A stretch of 64,000 bases of DNA from Myxococcota bacterium (GTDB lineage Bacteria > Myxococcota_A > UBA796 > JAJRTE01). The stretch spans positions 1 through 64,000 of the forward strand of contig JAJRTE010000259.1 in NCBI GenBank assembly GCA_024278455.1, in the 5' to 3' direction. Made by a program: the position numbers and the translations under genes. The notes under the pieces were generated by a model, which was not told the DNA's origin, did not search any database, and worked only from the letters and a program-made list of their open reading frames with translations. Shown one piece after another: positions 37,901 to 46,304 of this stretch (positions within the stretch are counted from its first letter, which is position 1; each line of letters begins with the position of its first letter).

Positions 37901-38643
37901 TCAATCACGTAGTGGGTGCGCATGCGCGCCCTTGCTCGCGCAACGTCGCGTTTCTCCTTCGTTCTCCCGACGAAAGGATTGTACCGGAACGGACCCTTCA
38001 CGACCCCGGCAAGGAAGGCGCACTCCAGCACGGTAAGCTCCCCGACATCCTTGTCGAAGAAGTAGCGGGCGGCGATGCCAAGCCCGCGCCCGTTGGCGTG
38101 GACGTGGAACTGGTTGACGTAGAACTCGAGGATCTACTGCTTGGAATAGTGCGCCTCGAGGCGCAAGGCGTTGATGAGTTCCGTCCACTTGGCACGCCAG
38201 GTGCGTTCGCTGCGATAGTACAGGTTCTTCGCGGTCTGCTGCGTGATGGTGGATCCACCGGCCACGATACGGCCGGCCTCGATGTTGGCCAGCATGGCCC
38301 TGGCGATACCTCGAGGATCGATGCCGTGATGGTGAAAGAAGTTCTTGTCCTCGGCGGAGACGATGGCATCGATGAATGCCTGGGGCAGCTCCTCGTAGGT
38401 GACGTACTGGCGATGTTCGGCCCCGAAAAAGACCCCGATCTTGTGCTTTCCGTCCCGGTAGTACACCGGACTCTCTCGCGAGATCCGGCGAAGGATATCC
38501 TCCCTGGACAGGTGCTCCCCAGGGTTGAGCACGACGTAGGTGCGATAGAGGTACCCCGTCGTGGCGAGCCCCGCCACGACCAGACACAGAAGGACGACCA
38601 CGACAGCTCGCAAGCGTCTTCGGAGGGCGGTTCTACCGGTCAT
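34933..38643 (-). pseudogene. Class A penicillin-binding protein (PBP1A type) interrupted by an in-frame TAG
   Basis: From ATG 38643 the reading spans 1,237 codons. An N-terminal membrane helix, a GT51 glycosyltransferase domain (AEDKNFFHHHGIDPRGI with the catalytic Glu), and a transpeptidase domain with STFK, KTG in FGKTGTTNS and SFAN are all present. Codon 170 (38134-38136) is TAG between YSKQ and ILEFYVNQF, where the family has Glu; a GAG to TAG change explains it. Both sides are in the same frame with no other lesion. The product as read would stop inside the glycosyltransferase domain. A sequencing error is the main alternative. It is longer than the roughly 850 residues of E. coli PBP1A because of large insertions around the transpeptidase. 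Confidence 0.85.
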
Positions 38644-38897
38644 GTTGCGCCTGTCGTACCCTGTTGAGACAAGGCCCGTGGACGTGATCTCCGCGGCACG
38701 GGTTCCCGGCCCCGCCTCCACGGACGATCGAGAGGTGTCATACTAGCACATAGGCGCGGGCATGTCGATCGAGACCAAAGGGCAACGACACGCCAACGGC
38801 CTGCAACGCATCTCGATGCACGTCTGGATCGCATGGGACCGATCCTCCGGGGCGGCTGCCCTGGGGCACGGTTCCTCGAGCACCCGGCCGGTTCCGG

Positions 38898-39503
38898 CTA
38901 CAGGTCTTCGAAGAAGTCGGCCATGCGCACGTTCAATGCGGTGGCGATCTTGTAGAGACTCGAAAGGGAGGCGGAACTCTCGGCCCGCTCGATCTGGGAG
39001 ATGAGGGATACGGACAAATTCGAGCGGCCTGCCAACTGCTTGAGGGTAAGCTCCTTCTTAATCCGAAGGCCGCGAATCTTGTTGCCGATGGCCTGGTTGA
39101 TCTCGGTCTCGAGGTTCCGGAGCACACCTTGTTTTCGGAGTGCGGACTCGATGATCTTTCGGAACGAGTCGAACTCGATCGGCTTTTTCACGTAGTCGAA
39201 GGCGTTGTTTTTCAACGTCTCGATGGCGGACTCGATGGTGGGATAGGCGGTGAGGATGATGACACAGAGGTCGGAATCCGCCTTTCGCAGGTGTTTGAGC
39301 AGGGTCTGTCCGTTGATACCGGGGAGGATGAGGTCGAGCAGGACGAGGTGGTAGTGTTCCTTTTTGACCATTTCCACGGCCCGCTGCGGCTCCTGCAGCA
39401 CCGTGACCTGGTATCCCTCGCCCTCGAGGAAGTCACGGATCACGCTGCATACGTCGTCATCGTCGTCGATCACCAGGATCCGGATTGTAGGCTGACTTTT
39501 CAT
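38898..39503 (-). CDS. Response regulator with receiver domain fused to a C-terminal XRE-type HTH
   Basis: The 201-residue protein has a complete receiver domain: acidic pocket VIDDDDDV, phospho-acceptor Asp in LVLLDLILPG, switch Thr in ILTAYP and Lys in VKKPIE. After a helical linker comes a Cro/C1-type HTH (LTLKQLAGRSNLSVSLISQI) rather than the winged helix, LuxR or Fis domain usual in response regulators. ATG 39503 has GGTGAG upstream. It probably binds DNA in response to phosphorylation by the kinase-like protein encoded just before it. The next gene downstream, after 254 bases, is the PBP. Confidence 0.9.
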   Translation of the reverse strand: MKSQPTIRILVIDDDDDVCSVIRDFLEGEGYQVTVLQEPQRAVEMVKKEHYHLVLLDLILPGINGQTLLKHLRKADSDLCVIILTAYPTIESAIETLKNNAFDYVKKPIEFDSFRKIIESALRKQGVLRNLETEINQAIGNKIRGLRIKKELTLKQLAGRSNLSVSLISQIERAESSASLSSLYKIATALNVRMADFFEDL

Positions 39504-39548
39504 GGAACTCACCGCTGGGAGTGGCACAACCCGAAGTCGAGCCGTGTT

Positions 39549-40307
39549 CTATGGTTGCAAGGACAGGCAAAGCTCAGTAATGGTTTTCTCTTCCTGTGTC
39601 AAGAAGCGGAAGGTCCCTCCCCAGGCTCTGATCACGTAGTATCCGTAGGCCAGCGTGATGATACCTCCCCATGTGAACAGCTTTCCCCCCCCGAAAGGGT
39701 GGAAGACGCGCGCGGTCTCCTCCTCGGTGAAAGGAGGGCCGTCGTCCTGGAAGCAGATGCTCATCTCCTCGTCGAAGTCGTTCAAGGACAGGGTGATGTC
39801 CATGGTTGTCACGGTCTCGTGCCGCTCGGCGAGGACTTCCAGGGTGGCGGCGATGACCCCTTCGAGCAACACCGGATCTGCAGTTGCTCGAACGGTGCCT
39901 GGCCATTCTCCCAACCGCACATCCACGCTGGCACCGGCGGGACTCTCGCGGAAACGCTCGAGCGCCGCCTGAACGACGGGCAGGGTTTCGACCGGGCGAG
40001 GGGGAGGGGCTTCTCGCCTGGAGAAGGTCTTCAGGTTGGCCAGAATGTTCTCGATGCGCTCGCCCGCGGAGCGCATGGCGGCGATGTCCCTGGCCTGGGC
40101 TGCGGACAGGTCCTTTCGGCTGCGCATCAGATCGATCCGCCCTGCCATCGCGGTGTACGGATTGCTCAGTTCGTGGGCCACGATGGCGGCCAGGTACTGT
40201 TCGACGGGCAGAGAGGCAGCCAGCGGGCCGGGGGGCGCAAAAGTGGCGTATTCGACCACGGTCGGGCGTGATACGGCACGTGATCTTCGTCTATCTCTCT
40301 TTGCCAC
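39549..40307 (-). CDS. Histidine-kinase-like protein with degenerate ATP-binding site
   Basis: The 252-residue soluble protein has a His box, IVAHELSNPYTAMAGRIDLM (dimerisation and phosphoacceptor domain), but no sensor or membrane region. In the catalytic domain both Asn positions of the N-box are replaced (VLLEGVIAATLEVLA), the G1 box reads DDGPPF, and the G2 region is GGIITLAYGYYVIRAWGG without the usual Gly-x-Gly-x-Gly. It may therefore not bind ATP normally. GTG 40307 has AGGAG five bases upstream. The gene ends 45 bases before the response regulator start, so they form a pair. Confidence 0.75.
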   Translation of the reverse strand: MAKRDRRRSRAVSRPTVVEYATFAPPGPLAASLPVEQYLAAIVAHELSNPYTAMAGRIDLMRSRKDLSAAQARDIAAMRSAGERIENILANLKTFSRREAPPPRPVETLPVVQAALERFRESPAGASVDVRLGEWPGTVRATADPVLLEGVIAATLEVLAERHETVTTMDITLSLNDFDEEMSICFQDDGPPFTEEETARVFHPFGGGKLFTWGGIITLAYGYYVIRAWGGTFRFLTQEEKTITELCLSLQP

Positions 40308-40429
40308 TGTCACTCCTGTGCCGGCCGATAGCCGACCCCCTCCATACGCAGCGCGCCGAGATTGGCTGTTGCTCTGGTGTTCATCACGCCGGCTTCCGGG
40401 CGCGCAACCACGCGACCAGGACAGCACAC

Positions 40430-41044
40430 CTATTCCCCATCCACACGACCACCACATCGCACGAACGATTCGGCACGAGCGAGGTCCTCGGGCGTATTCA
40501 CGTTGTGAAAGGACCGTTCAACGTCGCCAGCGTGAAGAAAGTCTCTCATGGGGAGCCAGTCTACCTGCAGATCCGAAAACAATTCAACCATTTTTAGCTG
40601 GCGACCCCTTACGCGGGCTTCCAGTGCGGGCAGGCAGGTGCGCCTGTAGGCGGCCAGCAAGGGCTGGGGACGCCCATCCAAGCGGGGCACAACAACGTCG
40701 GCCCTCGTGCGTGCCGCTCGATCCAGGACTCGAGTCAGCGAGGCTGGCGTGACGAGTGGATAGTCGCATCCCACGACCAGGCACCATGTCGTGCTGGTGA
40801 CACACAGGGCGGTGTACACGCCGCCCACCGGGCCGAGATCCGGCACGAGGTCCCGGTGCATGGGGATACCGAGTCCTTCGTGGCGCGCCAGGTCGTTGGT
40901 AATCAGCACAATCTCCCCTGATACGGCCAGCAGTGCCTGCGCCACCCTCTTCGCCATGGGAACACCGGCGAGACGGGCCAGGGCCTTGTCCTGCCCGAGC
41001 CTGCGACCGTGCCCCCCGGCCATGATGATCCCGGTGACGTCCAT
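40430..41044 (-). CDS. mobA: Molybdenum cofactor guanylyltransferase MobA
   Basis: The 204-residue protein has the nucleotidyltransferase signature GIIMAGGHGRRLGQDKAL at the N-terminus and the downstream VVGCDYPLVTPASL metal/nucleotide-binding segment. MobA joins GMP to molybdopterin to make the bis-MGD cofactor of the DMSO-reductase family. Xanthine-dehydrogenase-type enzymes instead use molybdopterin or its cytosine form, so this protein may serve other enzymes or be a MocA-like cytidylyltransferase. The GRRLGQDKAL form favours MobA. Confidence 0.85.
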   Translation of the reverse strand: MDVTGIIMAGGHGRRLGQDKALARLAGVPMAKRVAQALLAVSGEIVLITNDLARHEGLGIPMHRDLVPDLGPVGGVYTALCVTSTTWCLVVGCDYPLVTPASLTRVLDRAARTRADVVVPRLDGRPQPLLAAYRRTCLPALEARVRGRQLKMVELFSDLQVDWLPMRDFLHAGDVERSFHNVNTPEDLARAESFVRCGGRVDGE

Positions 41045-41245
41045 TGCGGTGATTCCTGATTGTCCCCCCGGCCAGGACTGGAGCCGTCTCCATCCCGACT
41101 CGAGTCAAGGCAGACGCGATGAGGACGATCCCGGACCGCCCTCTTTTGCCGTCGACGCAGCGACCGGGGGCCCGTGCTCCGCCGCCACTGTTCACGACGG
41201 TCACTTTGTGACATTATGACATGCAACCGTCGAGGTGGGTATCAG

Positions 41246-43024
41246 ATGAACCGCGGACTCGAGTACCTGGTTTTCTTGATCCTTGTTGCAGCGTTCGTCG
41301 TGCAGAGTTGGACGGCCATGACAGGTGATGCACAGACGAGCGACGAAGCGGTGCACCTGGCTGCGGGCGTGGCGCATCTCCGCACGGGAGACCGCCGCAT
41401 GAACAGCGAGCATCCGCCATTTGCCAAGCTGTTGAGCGCACTTCCGTTCCTGTTCCTGGACGCCCCCTTGCCCCTCGACAGTCGTGCGTGGGAGACCGGG
41501 GAGGAGTGGAGCTTCGGCAGTCGGTTCGTGTATCGCAACCGGCTTCCCGCGGACACGATCTTGTTTTGGGGCCGCCTCCCCATCCTGCTCTGCGGCGTAG
41601 CCCTGATCGGCCTCGTTCATGCCTGGGCGCGACGGCTCTACGGAGCGTGGGGAGGCATCCTCGCCGCGGCGATCACCGCCTTCGAGCCCAATCTCATTGC
41701 GCACAGCCACCTGGTGACCAATGACCTGCTGCTGGCGTTGTTGTTTGCGGCGAGCGTCCATGCGTGCTGGCGTTACCGGGAGACAGAATCGGCGGGCTGG
41801 CTCGCTGCCGCTGGTGTGTTGGTGGGGTTGACTCTCGGAACCAAGTATTCCGGTGTCCTGGTACTTCCCCTGGTTCCCTTCCTGGTGTGGCCCTCGAGCC
41901 AGCAACCCGGTACCGACAGGAGAGCGCGGGTCAGGGCGGCGCTCCGAGCGATGGGGGTATTGGGTATCGCGACCTACGTGACCCTTCTGGCTATCTACCA
42001 GGCGGAACCGCTCTCGGCCTATGTTTCCGGCTACCTGAGCATGCAATCCACGTGGGCGGCGTTTCTCCTGGGGGACATATCGACCCGTGGGTGGTACCAG
42101 TACTTCCTGGTTGCGGTCCTGCTCAAGACCCCGCCGGGAACCCTGCTGTTGCTGGTCCTGGCGTTGGTTTCCATCCGCCTGGCCCCGTTGCGCCGGATCG
42201 AGGCCCACATTTTGCTCGCGGCCGCCTGGTTTTTCGCGGTCAGTTCCTTCCTGCGTATCAACATCGGCCTCCGCCACGTGCTGCCGATCTATCCCCTGTT
42301 GATCGTTTTCGCCGGCCGACTTGGCGGGTTGAGGCTCCGGTGGCGCGCGGGCCGGGCCGCGGCGTTGGGATTGGTCGTTGCCACTGCGATCGAGGTGGCG
42401 CTGTGCCATCCGTTCTACTTGTCCTATTTCTCGAGCGTGGCCGGCGGACCCTGGGCGGGGTATCGGTACCTGTCCGACTCCAACCTGGATTGGGGGCAGG
42501 ACCTGAAGCGGCTGGCCCGGTGGGCGGAGGCAAGGGACCTGGATGGCATCCTTCTGGGTGTGTTTTCCGGTGCGGACCCGGGGGAGTACGGCCTGCGTTT
42601 CATGCCGGTCCCCGGTTTCGGCGCGGTGACCTTCCAGGAGCGGCCCTGGGAGTCGTTGCCTTCACGGATCGTGCTCGCGATGAGCGCGATGAATCTCCAG
42701 GGTGTCTACTTCACGCAACCGGGGCTGTTCCGGACCCGTTTCCCGGTCGACGAAACCCTCTACCGGTTCCTGTTGGACAGACCTCCCCTGGAGCGCGTCA
42801 CGCCGTCGATCTGGACCTGGGACCTGACAGACGATGCGACCACGCTCTATCGGCTGGGTTCGATCTATCTGAATTTCGGCTGGGATCGATCGGCGGTAGT
42901 CGTCTTTCGCAGATACCTCGAACTCCGGCCGGACGACGGGAGAGCGAGGAGGGGGCTGCTGCGTATCGAAGAGGCCCTGGAGGATGGTTCCGGCGGGACG
43001 GCACCGATCGAGCGGCAACCTTGA
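41246..43024 (+). CDS. GT39-like membrane glycosyltransferase with C-terminal TPR-like tail
   Basis: The 592-residue protein has around ten membrane helices. The first periplasmic loop contains TSDEAVHLAAG, whose Asp-Glu is the position of the catalytic acid in GT-C enzymes of the PMT/ArnT type, and an EHPPFAKLLSALP segment common to these proteins. The last 50 residues (TTLYRLGSIYLNFGWDRSA, then FRRYLELRPDDG) look like one TPR repeat. ATG 41246 has a GAGGTGG upstream. It likely transfers a sugar from polyprenyl phosphate to a periplasmic acceptor. It is followed by an FAD oxidoreductase on the same strand. Confidence 0.75.
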   Translation: MNRGLEYLVFLILVAAFVVQSWTAMTGDAQTSDEAVHLAAGVAHLRTGDRRMNSEHPPFAKLLSALPFLFLDAPLPLDSRAWETGEEWSFGSRFVYRNRLPADTILFWGRLPILLCGVALIGLVHAWARRLYGAWGGILAAAITAFEPNLIAHSHLVTNDLLLALLFAASVHACWRYRETESAGWLAAAGVLVGLTLGTKYSGVLVLPLVPFLVWPSSQQPGTDRRARVRAALRAMGVLGIATYVTLLAIYQAEPLSAYVSGYLSMQSTWAAFLLGDISTRGWYQYFLVAVLLKTPPGTLLLLVLALVSIRLAPLRRIEAHILLAAAWFFAVSSFLRINIGLRHVLPIYPLLIVFAGRLGGLRLRWRAGRAAALGLVVATAIEVALCHPFYLSYFSSVAGGPWAGYRYLSDSNLDWGQDLKRLARWAEARDLDGILLGVFSGADPGEYGLRFMPVPGFGAVTFQERPWESLPSRIVLAMSAMNLQGVYFTQPGLFRTRFPVDETLYRFLLDRPPLERVTPSIWTWDLTDDATTLYRLGSIYLNFGWDRSAVVVFRRYLELRPDDGRARRGLLRIEEALEDGSGGTAPIERQP

Positions 43025-43159
43025 CGGCGGCACCGGCGTCCGCTACGATTGTGGGGCGCACGGCGTCTGCCGGCAACGGGCGGCGGGATCCGGCATGGCG
43101 GAAGAGAGGTCGCTCGAGGACGAGAGCGAGCGGTATTTGCGGCACAGGGGTGGCGGCTT

Positions 43160-44548
43160 GTGGAACATGAGACGGCGAGGCAGGATGGGAAGGCGACGGT
43201 GGTCGTGGGAGCAGGGGTTTGCGGCCTTTGTGCGGCACACCTTCTGGCCGAATCGGGACGCAAGGTGGTTCTGCTCGAGAAGCTCGACAGGGTGGGAGGA
43301 CTCGCGCGGAGCTTCACCTACGGCGACTACACCTTCGACATAGGCCCCCACCGATTCCATACGGAAAACAAGGAAGTGGAGGCCTACATCAGGCGCATTC
43401 TCGGCGATGAGGCGATCACATTTCCGAGAGCTTCGTCTGTCCACTTCCAGGGCCGGTACTATCCCTGGCCGGTCCGTCCGGCGAGCCTTGTCCAGTTCCC
43501 CCGCGTGTTGGCGGCGAAAATCGGGTTCGATCTCGTCGCCAATGCGTTCCGGAAGTACGGACAGGACACGTTCGAGGAATACGTGTTGAACCAGTACGGG
43601 CCCACCCTGTACCGCCATTTCTTCCTGGACTACACGGCCAAGTTCCTGAAGATCCATCCGAGAGAGACCCATGCGGACTGGGCCAAGGCGGGCATCAACC
43701 GGGCAATCATCGACGACCGGATGCAGATGCGGAACCTGCTCGAGCTGGTCCAGAGCATCGTTCTCAACGCGGGGAAGGAGGATCTCCATTTTCTCTACCC
43801 CCGGCATGGCATGCAGGTCTATTGCGACCGGTCGGCAGATGCCATCGTCGCGGCAGGAGGCGAAGTCCATACCGGCGTCCACCGGATTCGCCTGTCGCAC
43901 GACGGGACGCATGTCAGTGAGGTGGCGGCCAAGGGCCGGCGATGGCCCGTGGATTCGGTGATCTGGACCGGCTCGTTGCACACGATCTGCGAACTCCTCG
44001 AGGTCCCTCGACCCGCGCTCGAGTACCTGGCGATGGTGGTGTTCAATGTCGAGGTCAAGGCGACGATCGGACAGAAGTTCCAGTGGTGCTACTTCGGGGA
44101 CAAGGACATCATTTTCAATCGGGTCAGCAACAACGTCAATTTCAGTGAAGATCTCGCTCCGTGGGGTTGCAGCGGTCTCGAGGTCGAGGTGACCTGCCTG
44201 GAAGGCGACGACGTGTGGCAGCACCCGGAACGGTATGTCGAGCGGGTGATCGAAGACCTGCGCAAGGTGGACCTGGTTCTTCGCCGGGAGGAAATCCGCG
44301 ACATCCACATCGAACGGATACCCGCATGCTATCCCATCTACGTCACCGACTACCGTGCGCGACTGCGACAGGCGATCCGGCCGCTCAAGGCCTGGCGCAA
44401 CCTCGTGCTGGCAGGCCGGACGGCCGAGTTCTGGTACAACAACATGGATCATTCCATCGGCCGCGCCATGGCTGTCGCCCGCCGGCTGGAGGGGAAGGGC
44501 CGTCGACCCTCCGGCACGACGTTCGGCAGGGAGGAAGAAGCCATCTGA
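43160..44548 (+). CDS. FAD-dependent amine-oxidase-like oxidoreductase
   Basis: The 462-residue protein starts with a Rossmann FAD-binding motif, TVVVGAGVCGLCAAHLLAESG, soon followed by EKLDRVGGLARSF and FDIGPHRFHT. This combination occurs in protoporphyrinogen-oxidase-like and UDP-galactopyranose-mutase-like flavoproteins, many in surface-glycan clusters. The C-terminal LAGRTAEFWYNNMDHSIGRA is the second FAD contact region. GTG 43160 is the most sensible start; a longer frame upstream is Arg-rich and non-homologous in style. Location next to a GT-C gene supports a glycan-related role, for example a sugar mutase, but this is inference. Confidence 0.75.
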   Translation: MEHETARQDGKATVVVGAGVCGLCAAHLLAESGRKVVLLEKLDRVGGLARSFTYGDYTFDIGPHRFHTENKEVEAYIRRILGDEAITFPRASSVHFQGRYYPWPVRPASLVQFPRVLAAKIGFDLVANAFRKYGQDTFEEYVLNQYGPTLYRHFFLDYTAKFLKIHPRETHADWAKAGINRAIIDDRMQMRNLLELVQSIVLNAGKEDLHFLYPRHGMQVYCDRSADAIVAAGGEVHTGVHRIRLSHDGTHVSEVAAKGRRWPVDSVIWTGSLHTICELLEVPRPALEYLAMVVFNVEVKATIGQKFQWCYFGDKDIIFNRVSNNVNFSEDLAPWGCSGLEVEVTCLEGDDVWQHPERYVERVIEDLRKVDLVLRREEIRDIHIERIPACYPIYVTDYRARLRQAIRPLKAWRNLVLAGRTAEFWYNNMDHSIGRAMAVARRLEGKGRRPSGTTFGREEEAI

Positions 44549-44615
44549 CCCGACTAGTTGCGGCCGGTCCTCCCCATCCCCGGGGGCGACATCCCGGAAG
44601 CCTCGCCACCCCGGC

Positions 44616-45626
44616 TCACTTACCTATCACGGCGCCGATGAAGAACAGGTGGGTGAGGGGACCATCGAACGCCGAGTCTCCTGTGCCGCCACGTACCCGA
44701 TACCGCAAGGCATACCCGATACGCCCGCGCGGTGTCTCGATGCCGGTTCCCACCGTAGCGTAGGCGGACCCGTTTTGGCGCTCCGTGTAGAAGCCCGCAC
44801 GGATGGGGATATGTCCGGCCAACAGGGCCTGGCCCCCCACGTGGACGTTCACCGTGATGTTCTCCCGCGTGATGGCCGGAGCGCCCTCGATGTCTCGTAG
44901 GCTCGTGAAATCCACGACGAGATCCAGCGCGGCCAGGGCCATGCCGCCCGCCAGGCCGGACACGCCGGCGGCCACCGTCGTGGGGTAGGCTTCGGTGCGG
45001 GTCGGAATCAGGTTGGTCCCGACGAGCGCGACGCGCACCGCGGGGGTGAGTTGGACCTGGCTGCCGAACGACAAGCTGAATTTCGAAGAGAAGTCGGTGT
45101 CTTCGAGGGCGTCTCCTGCTGCGATCTTGGAGCGGTACCAAGCCAGCGTTGCTCCGGCCAGAACCCGTTCGTGCAGGGGAAAGCCGAACCCCAGTCGATA
45201 GCTCTGGCCCCGGTAGTGCAGCGTCTCCCTCGACGTGTCCCCGACCACCACCCACCCGTCCGGCTCCGGCCCCGGCAGGTTGTCCGCCGAGCCCAACTCC
45301 CACCGAAAGCCGGAGGCCACCCGCGATGTCAAAGCATCGACGGCCGAAAGTGTCGCGCTGTGCGCCCCCTGCGGCCCGTAGTACCGGTAGCCCGCATCTA
45401 CGAGGTAGCTCGAGAACATCGCCATGGCCGCCGGATTCAGATCGACAGCGCAGCCGTCGGTGGGCAGGGTGCGGACCGCCCCCCCCATGCCCATGGCCCG
45501 GGCAGAATAGATATCGGAGGCGTACTGTGCGCTCGAGACGTGGCCACCGGAGACCCAACACAAGACAAATGCCAGGACTGACAGCCCGATCCGGGGGCCA
45601 GGTGCGAGGGCGGGAAACGATGGCAT
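44616..45626 (-). CDS. Outer-membrane beta-barrel protein, PorV/FadL-like
   Basis: The 336-residue protein has a signal peptide (hydrophobic LSVLAFVLCWVSG, cleavage after VSSA) and then SARAMGMGGAVRTLPTDGCAVDLNPAAMA. This opening is typical of PorV, FadL-like and related barrels that begin with a Gly-rich segment and an NPA motif. Alternating hydrophobic strands continue to the end. ATG 45626 has GAGG five bases upstream; a GTG two codons earlier is possible. The cargo or partner is unknown. Confidence 0.75.
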   Translation of the reverse strand: MPSFPALAPGPRIGLSVLAFVLCWVSGGHVSSAQYASDIYSARAMGMGGAVRTLPTDGCAVDLNPAAMAMFSSYLVDAGYRYYGPQGAHSATLSAVDALTSRVASGFRWELGSADNLPGPEPDGWVVVGDTSRETLHYRGQSYRLGFGFPLHERVLAGATLAWYRSKIAAGDALEDTDFSSKFSLSFGSQVQLTPAVRVALVGTNLIPTRTEAYPTTVAAGVSGLAGGMALAALDLVVDFTSLRDIEGAPAITRENITVNVHVGGQALLAGHIPIRAGFYTERQNGSAYATVGTGIETPRGRIGYALRYRVRGGTGDSAFDGPLTHLFFIGAVIGK

Positions 45627-45740
45627 CGTCACCTCATTCGTTCAACACCAGGAACTCTCGGACGCCCGGCAAAGGGGAGTTCGACCAGCCCATTCTGGGG
45701 TCGAACCCGTAGAATGTCCAGTGCTTTTCGCAAATTCGAC

Positions 45741-45769
45741 TTTACAGACCAGGCGTTCACAGGTATGAT
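45741..45769 (+). promoter_or_regulatory. dksA promoter
   Basis: TTTACA (45741-45746) and TATGAT (45764-45769) are 17 bases apart, each one base from consensus. Transcription should start near 45776, leaving a leader of about 56 bases before dksA. Confidence 0.65.
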
Positions 45770-45831
45770 CCGTTGCTCTGAATGCGCCTGTTCAGACCAA
45801 CAGACGACCACTCACCGGGCGGAGGTCTGCC

Positions 45832-46194
45832 ATGACCCCTGAAAAGCTTGATTTCTTCCGTAAACTGCTACTCGAGCGGCTGGCACGGCTGCAAAGCGAC
45901 GCCGAGAAGACGCTCGGCGACCTGACTCAAGAAAAGGAGAACCTGCCGGACTCGATCGACCTCGCTTCCGAGGAGTCCGAACGGGACTTCAACATTCGCA
46001 TCCGGGATCGCGAGCGCCGCCTCGTCGTCAAGATCAGGGAAGCCCTTTCCCGGATCGACGATGGCACCTTCGGCACCTGCACGGAGTGTGGCGAGGAAAT
46101 CGGCGAAAAGCGTCTGATCGCTCGGCCGGTCGCGACCCATTGCATCGATTGCAAAACCGCCGCCGAACTCGTCGAACGGCAACGGGGACTGTAG
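45832..46194 (+). CDS. dksA: DksA/TraR-family transcription factor
   Basis: The 120-residue protein has an N-terminal coiled-coil pair and a C4 zinc finger, CTECGEEIGEKRLIARP then CIDC, in DksA spacing. DksA enters the RNA polymerase secondary channel and with ppGpp alters promoter choice during starvation. The tip region carries DSIDLASEESERD, where two acidic residues are expected. It is shorter than E. coli DksA (151) mainly at the N-terminus, as in many deltaproteobacterial homologues. Confidence 0.9.
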   Translation: MTPEKLDFFRKLLLERLARLQSDAEKTLGDLTQEKENLPDSIDLASEESERDFNIRIRDRERRLVVKIREALSRIDDGTFGTCTECGEEIGEKRLIARPVATHCIDCKTAAELVERQRGL

Positions 46195-46304
46195 CCCGTG
46201 CTCGAGCGGCTGCGAGGAGGGCCATTCGCGACCGTACCGCGATATCCGTCGTTCAGGACGAACCTGGTGCTTCATCAACACGGCTCCTCGAGGGTGGTTC
46301 TTCG

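Noticed and set aside
38134..38136. TAG read as a recoded sense codon
   Set aside because: Other genes in the window end in TAG at ordinary positions, and no recoding element or CUA tRNA is visible here.
43049..43159. A 37-codon N-terminal extension of the FAD oxidoreductase
   Set aside because: It is Arg/Gly-rich and precedes the FAD motif unnaturally; GTG 43160 places the Rossmann motif at the usual distance.
45629..45811. A 60-codon minus-strand frame between the outer-membrane protein and dksA
   Set aside because: It overlaps the dksA promoter, has no ribosome site and no similarity that I recognise.
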